DNA from: JAKPAM01 sp047601745 | Lineage (GTDB): Bacteria; Pseudomonadota; Gammaproteobacteria; Burkholderiales; Burkholderiaceae_E | DNA: 64,000 nt | NCBI GenBank assembly: GCA_047601745.1 | Contig: JASGIS010000001.1 | Location: 1,612,001 to 1,676,000 of the forward strand | Direction of reading: 5' to 3' | Shown here: positions 23,958 to 31,860 of the stretch, piece after piece | Layout: the number at the start of each line of letters is the position of its first letter | How positions within the stretch are numbered: position 1 is the first letter of the stretch | Position numbers and translations under genes: made by a program | Notes under the pieces: model-generated | The model's input: the letters and a program-made list of their open reading frames with translations, nothing else | Databases searched by the model: none | What the model was told of the DNA's origin: nothing

Positions 23958-25136
23958 TCAGTGCGCGCCGATCGTCGATCCGCTGGGGTCGCCGATCTCG
24001 ATGCGGTTGCGTCCGCGGGCTTTGGCCCGATACAGGCACTTGTCGGCCAGTTCGAGCAGGCGCGGGAACGAATCGGCATCCATCGAGCCGTGGCTGATGC
24101 CGATGCTGATGGTCAGCTCGATGCGCTGTCCCCGGAATCGCAGCGGTTCGTTTTCGATGGCCGCGCGGAGCTTTTCACAGCGTTCGCGGCTGTAGGCGAG
24201 GTCCCTGCCGGGCAGCAGGACGATGAACTCTTCTCCGCCGATCCGGGCGATCAGGCCGTCGTCGTCGCCGAAAGTCCGCCGGAGCAGGTCCGCGCAATGC
24301 TGGATCGCCGCGTCGCCGGCCGCGTGCCCGTGGTTGTCGTTGACGTGCTTGAAGTGGTCGATGTCGACGAGCACCAGGGTCGCGATCTCCCGTGCGCCGC
24401 GGCGCTTGTCGACCTCGGGCAGCGTCTCGATGCTCCAGCGGTTGTACAGACCCGTCAACGGATCCCGGAGCGCGGTCTCGCGCAGCTTGGCGACGCTGCG
24501 CTCGTACGCGATCGACAGCGAGAAGGCTCCGCTGGCGGCGATGTGCACGACGGCGGCGATCAGGTTGATGTCCAGGAAGATGTCCGCCGGCAGCAGGCTG
24601 CCCATCTCCGGCTCGAGGAACCAGCCCTGGATCGCGCGCAGCGCCGATGAGGCGGCGACCGCGCCATAGGCGAGGATCAACCCCCAGCGCGACGGCAGCG
24701 GCTCGCGCTCGCGCGCGATCGCGACCATGATCACGATGATCTGCGCCGCGATCAGCGCATTGGTCGAACCGAAGATCAGGTCGATGCCGAACGTGTCGGA
24801 CAGCACCAGCGCCTGCACCATGACCAGGCTCAGCACGATGAACCACACGGACGACGAGCGATGCCCGAAGAAGGTCCGGATGGCCCGCCACCTCAGGCCC
24901 AGTCCGATGACGAGCAGGCCGTTGGGCAGCAGCAGGGCGTCGGCGGCCGCGCCGATCCGGCGCGAGAAGAGCGCGAACGCGATCGCGAAGCAGACGTTCG
25001 ACGCGACCAGATAGGTCCAGTAGCGACGGTCCTTCTGTACGACTCCCGCGAAGGCGAACGCGACGGCGAACACGACCAGCAGCAACGCGTTCACGATGAA
25101 CAGGGTCTGCTGGTCGAGGTTGAGCACGGATTGCAT
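23958..25136 (-). CDS. Membrane-bound diguanylate cyclase lacking the inhibition site
   Basis: The protein has 392 residues from the ATG at 25136; the longer frame to 25253 adds a non-conserved basic leader. Seven or so membrane segments (LFIVNALLLVVFAVAFAFAG onward) resemble the sensor layout of the neighbouring cyclase but with different sequence. The GGDEF domain has an intact GGEEF (about 300-304). Five residues upstream the sequence is DDDG instead of RxxD, so allosteric product inhibition at the primary I-site is probably absent. Third GGDEF gene within 5 kb, all in the same direction. Confidence 0.9.
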   Translation of the reverse strand: MQSVLNLDQQTLFIVNALLLVVFAVAFAFAGVVQKDRRYWTYLVASNVCFAIAFALFSRRIGAAADALLLPNGLLVIGLGLRWRAIRTFFGHRSSSVWFIVLSLVMVQALVLSDTFGIDLIFGSTNALIAAQIIVIMVAIAREREPLPSRWGLILAYGAVAASSALRAIQGWFLEPEMGSLLPADIFLDINLIAAVVHIAASGAFSLSIAYERSVAKLRETALRDPLTGLYNRWSIETLPEVDKRRGAREIATLVLVDIDHFKHVNDNHGHAAGDAAIQHCADLLRRTFGDDDGLIARIGGEEFIVLLPGRDLAYSRERCEKLRAAIENEPLRFRGQRIELTISIGISHGSMDADSFPRLLELADKCLYRAKARGRNRIEIGDPSGSTIGAH

Positions 25137-25327
25137 TCGGATCTTTACGGCGCGTTGCCGAGACGGCAGCGGCACGCTCGGTCGAGTGGCCGGCGCCATC
25201 CCGGGGGTGTAATCGTAATGCAACGATGCGGATCTTCCGCCGCTTCGTGGCAAAGACGTGACGCCGAGTCAAGTAGTTGTAACATCCGCGTTCCGCCAAG
25301 TGGAACACAGCCGACGCCAGAAGTGCC

Positions 25328-26164
25328 ATGGCCCGGCGTCCGGCTCAACCTAGTATCCGACGGAACAGACTCGTGGCCCGATCCTCGCGCGACAGCAACG
25401 GCATGCCGGCCGACGACCGGTATTTCATCACCGCGCTGGCCAGGGGTCTGGATGTGCTCAGTTGTTTCAAATCAACTGACAAAGCATTGAGTAATCAGCA
25501 GATCGTCGAGCGTTGTGGGCTCCCGAAGTCGACGGTGACGCGGATCACGGCCACGCTGGTGCGGCTCGGGTACCTGCGCAGCAGCGACGACATCGACGGC
25601 CGGTTCGCGCTCGGCATGAAGACGCTGGCGTTGGGCACGGCGGCGATCGCCGGCATGGACGTCCGCCGGATCGCACGGCCGATGCTGCAGGATCTGGCCG
25701 ACCAGACGCACTCGGGCGTGTCGATCGCGGTGAGAAGCAACTTCTCGCTGGTCTACATCGAAGTCTGCAACGGCGTCGGCGCGCTGGGGCTGACGATCCA
25801 GATCGGCAGCCGCGTGCGCCTGGCCAGCTCGGCGATCGCCCGCGCGTACCTGGCCGAGGCCGACGAGCGCGAGCGCGCCGAGATCCTGGCGATCGCCAAG
25901 GAAAGGGGAGAGCAGGCGTACCAGGGCGTGCTGGACGACATCCGGCGCGGCGAGCAGGACATCGCCGCGTACGGCTGCACGACGTCGATGGGAGACTGGC
26001 AGGAACACATCAACGGCATCGCCCTGGCCTTCCGCCCGCCCGGCGATCCGGTGCTGATGTCGATCAACTGCGGCGGGGCAGCCTCGATCCTGCCGCCGAA
26101 GTACCTGCTCGAAGAAGCGGCGCCCCGCCTGATCCGCATCGTCGAGCAGCTACGCGGCCGATAG
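25328..26164 (+). CDS. IclR-family transcriptional regulator
   Basis: A 278-residue regulator with an N-terminal winged helix (ALARGLDVLSCFKSTDKALSNQQIVERCGLPKSTVTRITATLVRLGYL) and the C-terminal GAF-like IclR effector domain (MLQDLADQTHSGVSIAVRSN ... AIARAYLAEAD, and a typical VNCGG-like SINCGGAAS near the end). It probably controls the adjacent catabolic genes in response to an aromatic or carboxylic acid. The gene is convergent with the Bug receptor gene. The start could also be the ATG at 25403, which would remove an Arg-rich leader. Confidence 0.93.
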   Translation: MARRPAQPSIRRNRLVARSSRDSNGMPADDRYFITALARGLDVLSCFKSTDKALSNQQIVERCGLPKSTVTRITATLVRLGYLRSSDDIDGRFALGMKTLALGTAAIAGMDVRRIARPMLQDLADQTHSGVSIAVRSNFSLVYIEVCNGVGALGLTIQIGSRVRLASSAIARAYLAEADERERAEILAIAKERGEQAYQGVLDDIRRGEQDIAAYGCTTSMGDWQEHINGIALAFRPPGDPVLMSINCGGAASILPPKYLLEEAAPRLIRIVEQLRGR

Positions 26165-26189
26165 CCGGCGCCCGCCGGCACCGAACGCG

Positions 26190-26285
26190 CCGGCCTCCGG
26201 CTTTCGGTCTTCGGCCTCCGCCTTTCGCCTTTCGCTTCGGCCTTCGGCAACCGGCATCCGGTTTCCGCTTCCGCCTTCGGTATCT
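26190..26285 (+). repeat. Degenerate short repeats between convergent genes
   Basis: Variants of CTTCGGC, CTTTCGC and CATCCGG recur through about 95 bases in the gap between the IclR and Bug receptor genes. The unit is irregular. It may also serve as a bidirectional terminator region, but no clean hairpin with a T tract is seen. Confidence 0.5.
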
Positions 26286-26294
26286 GGTCGACGC

Positions 26295-27263
26295 TCACTG
26301 GTCGACGCGGATGTCGTTCTCCTTGATCATCCTGCCGAACGCCGCCTGCGCTTCCTTGACCTGCGGCGCGAACTCGGCGGCGACCGTGCCGCTCGGAATC
26401 AGGCCGTTGTCCTTCAGGAACTGCGAGATCTCCGGCGTCCGGATGATCGCGTGGACCTCGTTGCTCAGCCGTTCGACGATCGGATCCGGCGTCGCCGCCG
26501 GCGCGAACAGCGCGTACCACCCGACGATGCCCAGGCTCGGAATGCCTTCCTCCTTGAACGTCGGCACGTCGGGGAGCAGCGGCAGGCGTTTGTCGCCCGT
26601 CGCCGCCAGCAGCTTCACCTTGCCCGTCTTCACGTAAGGCAGCACGGTCAACTGCGTGGAGATGAACCAGTCGACGCGGCCCGCGAGAAAGTCGGTGACC
26701 AGCGGCGGCTCGCCCTTGTACGGCACGTGTACCGAGTCGGTTCCGGTGGCGCGTTTGAAGGCTTCGCTGAAGATGTGCTGCGTGCCGCCGACGCCCGAGG
26801 TCCCGTACGTGGTCTTGCCCGGACGCGTCTTCAGGTACGCGACGAATTCCTGCACGTTGTTCGCCGGGACGCTGGACAGCACCGCCAGCACCAGCGGCGA
26901 GCCGGCCAACTCGTTGACCGGCCGGAAGTCGCGCGTGGCGTCGTAGCGGACCGGATAGAGGAACGGAATCTGCACGATCGTCGTGTTCGTCGCGAACAGC
27001 GTGTAGCCGTCCGCCGGCGCGTTCATCACGGCCTCGCTTCCGATCAGCGTGTTGCCGCCCGGCTTGTTGTCGATGACGACCGGTTGCTTGAGGCGCTCGG
27101 TCAGGCGTTCGCCGACGCGCCGCGCCAGCACGTCGGCGGCGCCGCCGGGCAGGTAGGGCACGACGATGCGAATCGGCTTGTCCGGATAGGAGCCGACGTC
27201 GCTCGCCTGCGCGAGCAGAGGAAGGAACAGGGCGATCAGAACGGCCGATACCCATCGCTGCAT
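26295..27263 (-). CDS. Tripartite tricarboxylate transporter substrate-binding (Bug family) protein
   Basis: This 322-residue periplasmic receptor has a signal peptide (MQRWVSAVLIALFLPLLAQA). Then come the Bug signatures YPDKPIRIVVPYLPGGAADV, VIDNKPGGNTLIGSEAV and TYGTSGVGGTQHIFSEAFKR, with the closing LPDVPTFKEEG. Bug proteins bind carboxylates or small amphipathic compounds; many are orphans without adjacent membrane subunits, as here. It lies downstream of the TauD-type gene on the same strand (58-base gap), so it probably delivers the substrate of that oxygenase. The ligand is unknown. Confidence 0.93.
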   Translation of the reverse strand: MQRWVSAVLIALFLPLLAQASDVGSYPDKPIRIVVPYLPGGAADVLARRVGERLTERLKQPVVIDNKPGGNTLIGSEAVMNAPADGYTLFATNTTIVQIPFLYPVRYDATRDFRPVNELAGSPLVLAVLSSVPANNVQEFVAYLKTRPGKTTYGTSGVGGTQHIFSEAFKRATGTDSVHVPYKGEPPLVTDFLAGRVDWFISTQLTVLPYVKTGKVKLLAATGDKRLPLLPDVPTFKEEGIPSLGIVGWYALFAPAATPDPIVERLSNEVHAIIRTPEISQFLKDNGLIPSGTVAAEFAPQVKEAQAAFGRMIKENDIRVDQ

Positions 27264-27321
27264 GGTCTTTGTCTCCGTGTGTTCTCGTTGTCTCCGCGCG
27301 TTCTCGCGGGCCCGGCGGTCC

Positions 27322-28191
27322 TTAGGCCTCGAGCGCGGCCTCGGTGACCGGATCGCCGGCGATCCGGCTGTGCCACATCACGCGCGGCTCGCGCATGTCG
27401 TACGGGACGGCACGGTGCAGCAGGCAGCGGTTGTCCCAGATGATCACGTCGCCGACCGACCAGTGATGGCGATACACGCGCGGCGGCCGGCACGCGAACG
27501 CCAGCAGCTCGTCCAGCAGTTGCCGGGACGCTTCGTCCGACAGGCCCGGAATCGCATGCGCATGCCGGCCGATCAGCAGCGCCGGCCGTCCGGTTTCGGG
27601 ATGGATCTTCACGAGCTGGCGCAAGGGCGTGGGACCGTCATGGAAACCGTATCCGCCGTAGTCGCGGCCCGCTCCTGCCTTCTCGACCTTGTGGCCGACC
27701 CGTGCCTGGCTGTAGTACAGCGAGTGGAACGCGTTGAGCGTCGACACGCGCTCCCGCATCGCCGGGTCGAGCGCCTCGTAGGCCGCGCACATGTCGGCGA
27801 ACTCGGTCTGCGCACCGTCGCGCGGGATCTGCACGGCGCTGAAGACGGCGCCCATGGCCTGCACCGGCATGTAGGTGCTGTCGGCGTGCCAGCCTTCATT
27901 GCCCTTGAGGATCTTGACGACGTCGTCGTCGGTGTCGCTGCCGTCGCGAACGCTGCCGTCCTTCTTCATGTTGCTCAGGCGGGCGAGCTCGATCTCGAGC
28001 GGTCCGAACCGCCCGGCGAACGCGATCTGCTCGGCGTCGGTCAGGAACTGGGCCGGCACGTGCAGCAGCGAGTGCTCGACCCAGGCCTGGCGCAGCGCCC
28101 GGAACGCGTCGTCGGAAAGCGTCGATAGGGTCAGCCCGCTCACGCGCGCCCCGAACGAGGCGTCGAGCGGTTCGACGGTGAAGTGCTTCAT
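27322..28191 (-). CDS. TauD/TfdA-family Fe(II)/2-oxoglutarate dioxygenase
   Basis: A 289-residue enzyme with the facial triad of the family: H102-A-D104 in GWHADSTY, a distal His259 in LLHRAV, and Arg270 for 2-oxoglutarate. It would hydroxylate a substrate such as a sulfonate, phenoxyacid or related carboxylate, releasing the leaving group by decomposition. The start at 28191 follows GAGGAGACACGCAG; an upstream extension of the frame to 28563 overlaps the divergent enoyl-CoA hydratase promoter and is rejected. Probably an operon with the downstream Bug receptor. Confidence 0.93.
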   Translation of the reverse strand: MKHFTVEPLDASFGARVSGLTLSTLSDDAFRALRQAWVEHSLLHVPAQFLTDAEQIAFAGRFGPLEIELARLSNMKKDGSVRDGSDTDDDVVKILKGNEGWHADSTYMPVQAMGAVFSAVQIPRDGAQTEFADMCAAYEALDPAMRERVSTLNAFHSLYYSQARVGHKVEKAGAGRDYGGYGFHDGPTPLRQLVKIHPETGRPALLIGRHAHAIPGLSDEASRQLLDELLAFACRPPRVYRHHWSVGDVIIWDNRCLLHRAVPYDMREPRVMWHSRIAGDPVTEAALEA

Positions 28192-28306
28192 CTGCGTGTC
28201 TCCTCGGATCGAAGCGGGCTTCGCCAACGCGGCCCGTCCGGCGCGGCCGGCGCGAGCTTGCCGGTCGTCGTCACTGCCGAATATACTGCGCGCATCTTCA
28301 AAAATA

Positions 28307-28317
28307 AAACATAGTTT
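28307..28317 (+). promoter_or_regulatory. Candidate operator between divergent TauD and enoyl-CoA hydratase genes
   Basis: AAACATAGTTT is a perfect inverted repeat (AAAC-ATA-GTTT) in an AT-rich stretch of the 148-base divergent promoter region, 23 bases before the hydratase start. IclR or another local regulator could bind here; this is position-based inference. Confidence 0.35.
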
Positions 28318-28339
28318 CATTAGACGAGCGGAGACTGAG

Positions 28340-29167
28340 ATGACCGAAGCTGGCGAACAGGTATTGGTGGACGTCGCGGATCGGATCGCGACCGTCACGC
28401 TGAACCGCCCCGAAGCCCTGAATGCGATGACGCTGGAGATGTACGACGCGCTTCGCAGGACGATGAGCGAACTGGGCGAGCGCACGGACGTCAACGTCAT
28501 CGTGCTGACCGGCGCCGGCCGGGGTTTCTGCGCGGGCGTCGACATGGGACGCCTGGCCGGCATGACGCGCAGCGGCGGCCTCGATTCGACCCGGCGCCTG
28601 CAGGTCTGGGACGCGGATCCGTCGCGGCGCCCCGACTACCAGCAGCGATACTCGTTCATCGCCGGGATCCCGAAGCCCGTCATCGCCAGCATCAACGGAC
28701 CGGCCGCCGGCGTCGGCCTGGTGCTGGCGCTGTACTGCGATCTGCGCTTCTGCGCGGAAGGGGCGACGATGATGACCGGATTCGCGCGGCGCGGCCTGAT
28801 CGCCGAGCACGGTTCGGCCTGGATGCTGCGCCAGCTCGTCGGACCCGCGCATGCCGGCGATCTGCTGCTGAGCTCGCGCAAGATCGACGGCATCGAGGCG
28901 CAGCGGATCGGGCTCGTCAACCGCGCGGTCCCCGGCGCCGAGCTCGAGGCGTTCACGAGACGCTACGCCCGGGACATGGCCGACACGACGTCGCCGCTGT
29001 CGCTCAAGGGCATGAAGGAGCAGCTTTCCGAGGTGCCGTTCATGACGCTCGGCGAGTCGCTGCAGGACGCCGAGCGCCGGATGGTCGTCAGCCTGAAGAG
29101 CAACGACTTCAAGGAGGGGGTGGCCCACTTCATCGAGAAGCGGCCGCCGCGGTTCACCGGGACCTGA
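28340..29167 (+). CDS. Enoyl-CoA hydratase/isomerase family protein
   Basis: A 275-residue crotonase-fold enzyme. Both oxyanion-hole segments are present (GAGRGFCAGVDMGRL and SINGPAAGVGLVLALYCDLRF), and LIAEHGSAWMLRQLVG holds the second catalytic Glu region. The first catalytic position lies in TGFARRG and is not Glu, so the reaction may be isomerisation, hydrolysis or another crotonase chemistry rather than plain hydration. It starts 149 bases from the divergent dioxygenase gene and ends 10 bases before the convergent TetR gene. C-terminal VAHFIEKRPPRFTG is typical. Confidence 0.9.
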   Translation: MTEAGEQVLVDVADRIATVTLNRPEALNAMTLEMYDALRRTMSELGERTDVNVIVLTGAGRGFCAGVDMGRLAGMTRSGGLDSTRRLQVWDADPSRRPDYQQRYSFIAGIPKPVIASINGPAAGVGLVLALYCDLRFCAEGATMMTGFARRGLIAEHGSAWMLRQLVGPAHAGDLLLSSRKIDGIEAQRIGLVNRAVPGAELEAFTRRYARDMADTTSPLSLKGMKEQLSEVPFMTLGESLQDAERRMVVSLKSNDFKEGVAHFIEKRPPRFTGT

Positions 29168-29177
29168 AGCCCTCCGG

Positions 29178-30083
29178 CTACTTCTTGCGGGCCGCTTTCT
29201 TCGCCGGCCCGTCCGCGGCCTTGGGTGCCGTCTTGGCCGCCTTACCCGCCTTGCCCGTTCCGTCGACCGCCTTGCGCCGCGTTGCGGCGCTCCGGGTCCG
29301 GGGCTTGGCCGCCACCGTTGTTGCTGTCGCCGCTGTCGTCGCCGCCTTCGCTTCCGTCCTCGTCACCGCTCCCGTCCCTGCCGCCGGCGACGATGCCGCT
29401 CCTGCTCCCGACGATGCCGTTCCCGACGACGCCGACGCCGTTTCCGGCTCGTGGCGCCCGATACCTTCGAACACGAAACGCGCGAAAGCCTGGCCGACTT
29501 CGGTCGGGCTCAGCGGACCGTCGGGCGAATACCAGCGCGACAGCGTGTGCGGCACCGCCATGAAGAACGTGACGACGAGCTTCGGGTCGCAGGGGGCGAT
29601 CGTGCCTTCTTCGATCGCCGCCTGGACGAGCTCGCGGAACGTGCGATCGAACGCGTCGCGGCGGCCGACGACGATCGCTCGGTATTCCTCGGTCAGCGAG
29701 CTGAACGGCTCGCCGATGACCGCGAACTCGCCGATGTCGCTGGCCAGCGCCTCGATGTAGTGCTCGAGGAAGCGGCGCAGCCGGCCGCCGGGCGAGGACT
29801 CTTCCTCATAGGCGCGCGCGAGCGCCTGGTCGCCAAGATCCAGCGCCAGCCGGTGGCATTCGTAGAGGATCTCTTCCTTCGTCTTGACGTAGTAGTAGAG
29901 CGCCGGCTTGGTCACGCCCAGGACCTGGGCCACCTCGTCGAGCGAGGTGTTGTGAAAGCCGCGCCTGCCGAAAGCCTTGCCGGCCTCGCGGATCAACGCG
30001 GTGCGCTTGAGCTGGAACTGGTCGCTTCGGCTGGGAACGACGGCTGACCAACGCGTGGGCGGAGCGGTTTTGGTTTTGGGCAT
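29178..30083 (-). CDS. TetR-family regulator with a histone-H1-like C-terminal tail
   Basis: A 301-residue protein. Residues 25-75 are a TetR helix-turn-helix (IREAGKAFGRRGFHNTSLDEVAQVLGVTKPALYYYVKTKEEIL), followed by a normal ligand-binding domain to about 210. The last 90 residues are extraordinary for the family: Ser/Ala/Thr-rich, then repeated Lys-Ala motifs (KAGKAAKTAPKAADGPAKKA, ending ARKK), like bacterial H1-type proteins. The gene is divergent from the acyl-CoA dehydrogenase gene (213-base gap), which it probably represses until an acyl-CoA binds. The tail could add non-specific DNA binding. Confidence 0.9.
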   Translation of the reverse strand: MPKTKTAPPTRWSAVVPSRSDQFQLKRTALIREAGKAFGRRGFHNTSLDEVAQVLGVTKPALYYYVKTKEEILYECHRLALDLGDQALARAYEEESSPGGRLRRFLEHYIEALASDIGEFAVIGEPFSSLTEEYRAIVVGRRDAFDRTFRELVQAAIEEGTIAPCDPKLVVTFFMAVPHTLSRWYSPDGPLSPTEVGQAFARFVFEGIGRHEPETASASSGTASSGAGAASSPAAGTGAVTRTEAKAATTAATATTVAAKPRTRSAATRRKAVDGTGKAGKAAKTAPKAADGPAKKAARKK

Positions 30084-30224
30084 CGTTGGTCAGGAAGGAA
30101 GCAGCCTGCGATTCTACGCCAGCGGCGAACGGTCGCGACGACGGAATCCGCGGCCTGGAATCCGGGCTTGTCCTTAGTGGCGCGCTGTTGTTGCGTTCCG
30201 GGGCTTTCCGTATAGTCATGGTGT

Positions 30225-30238
30225 TTACTCAAAAGTCA
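30225..30238 (+). promoter_or_regulatory. Candidate TetR operator upstream of acyl-CoA dehydrogenase
   Basis: TTACTCAAAAGTCA is an imperfect palindrome matching the site at 34172 (TGACTAAAGAGTCA core). It is followed by a further TTTACT half-site. It lies in the TetR/acyl-CoA dehydrogenase divergent region, 59 bases before the dehydrogenase start, where a local repressor would act on both genes. Confidence 0.5.
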
Positions 30239-30296
30239 GTTTACTGTCGATCACGACGGAACGGACAAGGCCCTCAGGGCCGATGGAGACACCACG

Positions 30297-31466
30297 ATGA
30301 GCACCACCGCCTCTTCCACGACGCAGTCCGGCGACGGTTGGGAGTTCCTCAGCGAAGACCTGCGGATGACCCGCGAGCTGGCCCAGCGGCTGGCGCGCGG
30401 CGTGCTGGCGCCGACGGCCGCCGAGCGCGACCGGACCGCGAGCTGGCCGACGCAGGAGCTGAAGGCGCTCGGTGACGCGGGGCTGATGGGCATCCTGGTT
30501 CCCGAGGCCGACGGCGGCGCCGGCATGCGTTTCACCGCTTATTGCCTGGTGATCGAGGAGCTGGCGCAGGCCGACTGCGGCGTCTCGACGATCGTCCACG
30601 TCCACAACACCAACCTGCAGGCGATCGCGCGCCACGGCACCGACGCGCAGAAGCGCCGCTTCCTGCCCGAGGGCGTGCGCGGCGAACGGATCTGCGCGGC
30701 GCTGCTGACCGAGCCGCAGGCCGGTTCCGATACCGCCGCGTTCCGCACCTCGGCCCGGGCCGACGGCGACGGCTTCGTGATCAGCGGCACCAAGCAGTTC
30801 ATCTCGAACGGCAGCGAGGCCGGGATCGCGCTGATCCACGCGATCACCGATCCGGCTGCCGGCAAGCGCGGTGCGACGTTCTTCGTCACCGATCCGCGCC
30901 GGTCCGGCTACGAGGTGGCGCGCGTCGAGGACAAGATGGGCCAGCGCAGCGCGCACGTGGCCCAGATCCGGCTCGACGACCTGCGGGTGCGCGGCGACGA
31001 GGTGCTCGGCGAGGTCGGCGGCGGCTACAAGATCGTGATGTCGATGCTGTCGGACGGGCGGGTCGCGATCGCCGCCCAGGCCGTCGGCGTCGCCCAGGCC
31101 GCGCTCGACGCGGCGACGCGCTACGCGCGCGAGCGCATCGCCTACGGCCGGCCGATCATCGAGCTGCAGGCCGTCGGCCATCGGCTCGCCGAGATGGCGG
31201 CGCAGGTCGCGGTGGCCCGCCAGTACTACCTGCACGCGGCCCGCCTGATCGAGGCCGGGCTGCCGTGCGCGAAAGAAGCGGCGATCGCCAAGCTGTTCGC
31301 GTCGGAGATGGCCGAGCGGGTCTGTTCCGACGCCCTGCAGGTGCACGGCGGCTATGGCTACCTGCGCGACTTCCCCGTTGAGCGCTACTGCCGGGACGTG
31401 CGGGTCACCAAGATCTACGAGGGGACCAGCGACATCCAGCGCCTGATCATCTCGCGGGCGCTGTAG
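30297..31466 (+). CDS. Acyl-CoA dehydrogenase
   Basis: This 389-residue flavoenzyme oxidises an acyl-CoA to the 2-enoyl-CoA, passing electrons to ETF. The family blocks are complete: LTEPQAGSDTAAFRTSARAD (FAD and substrate loop), GTKQFISNG, the C-domain AYGRPIIELQAVGHRLAEMA, and ALQVHGGYGYLRDFPVERYCRDVRVTKIYEGTSDIQR, where the Glu in IYEG is the catalytic base. It is divergent from the TetR gene. Chain-length preference cannot be read from the sequence. The downstream neighbour is a LivF relic cut by a TnpB element. Confidence 0.95.
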   Translation: MSTTASSTTQSGDGWEFLSEDLRMTRELAQRLARGVLAPTAAERDRTASWPTQELKALGDAGLMGILVPEADGGAGMRFTAYCLVIEELAQADCGVSTIVHVHNTNLQAIARHGTDAQKRRFLPEGVRGERICAALLTEPQAGSDTAAFRTSARADGDGFVISGTKQFISNGSEAGIALIHAITDPAAGKRGATFFVTDPRRSGYEVARVEDKMGQRSAHVAQIRLDDLRVRGDEVLGEVGGGYKIVMSMLSDGRVAIAAQAVGVAQAALDAATRYARERIAYGRPIIELQAVGHRLAEMAAQVAVARQYYLHAARLIEAGLPCAKEAAIAKLFASEMAERVCSDALQVHGGYGYLRDFPVERYCRDVRVTKIYEGTSDIQRLIISRAL

Positions 31467-31529
31467 AGTCATGCAGGTCGGGATGGAGACGAGGGGCTTA
31501 TCCCATCATGGAGACGCGGCGGGGTGCTG

Positions 31530-31709
31530 CGTCACCTGATCGTCGAGCAAAACACCCGCGTCGCGATCGAGATCGCCGACTACGGCTACGTGATGGAAGA
31601 GGGGCGCATCGTGATGGAAGGCGCGGCGTAAGAGCTGATGGTCAACGCCGATATCCGCACGTTCTATCTCGGTTCGAACCGCGAGGGCGGCCGCAAGAAC
31701 TACCGTGAG
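31530..31709 (+). pseudogene. C-terminal remnant of a LivF-type branched-chain ABC ATPase
   Basis: Reading through one TAA gives HLIVEQNTRVAIEIADYGYV, then MEEGRIVMEGAA and ELMVNADIRTFYLG, the characteristic C-terminus of LivF-like ATPases. The upstream part of the gene is absent and the end is cut by the TnpB element at 31710. A substrate-binding protein of the same transporter class survives at 40413, so a HAAT-type uptake system may once have been complete here. Confidence 0.8.
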
Positions 31710-31860
31710 TTGACATCCTCTCCTTCCTCCCCTTAGCGCTCGGCGAGCCAGGAGAGGCAGGGGATTCCTACAGCGCCTGTTTAGGCCAGAAGCCCGAGCA
31801 AGTCGCTTCGGCGGGTTCCTGCTGCTGGCGGCATTGCTGCACCGCTCACTTGACAGGCGC
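31710..31860 (-). ncRNA. Candidate omega RNA (TnpB guide RNA) region
   Basis: TnpB nucleases use a guide RNA transcribed from the 3' end of tnpB into the right end of the element. The 3' end of this tnpB, plus the 71 bases with the strong hairpin up to the element end at 31710, is the expected location; the guide part would read into the LivF relic. RNA boundaries are not determined. Confidence 0.4.

Noticed and set aside
30225..31472. Long minus-strand ORF opposite the acyl-CoA dehydrogenase
   Set aside because: Shadow of a clear acyl-CoA dehydrogenase; the translation is His/Arg-rich without motifs.
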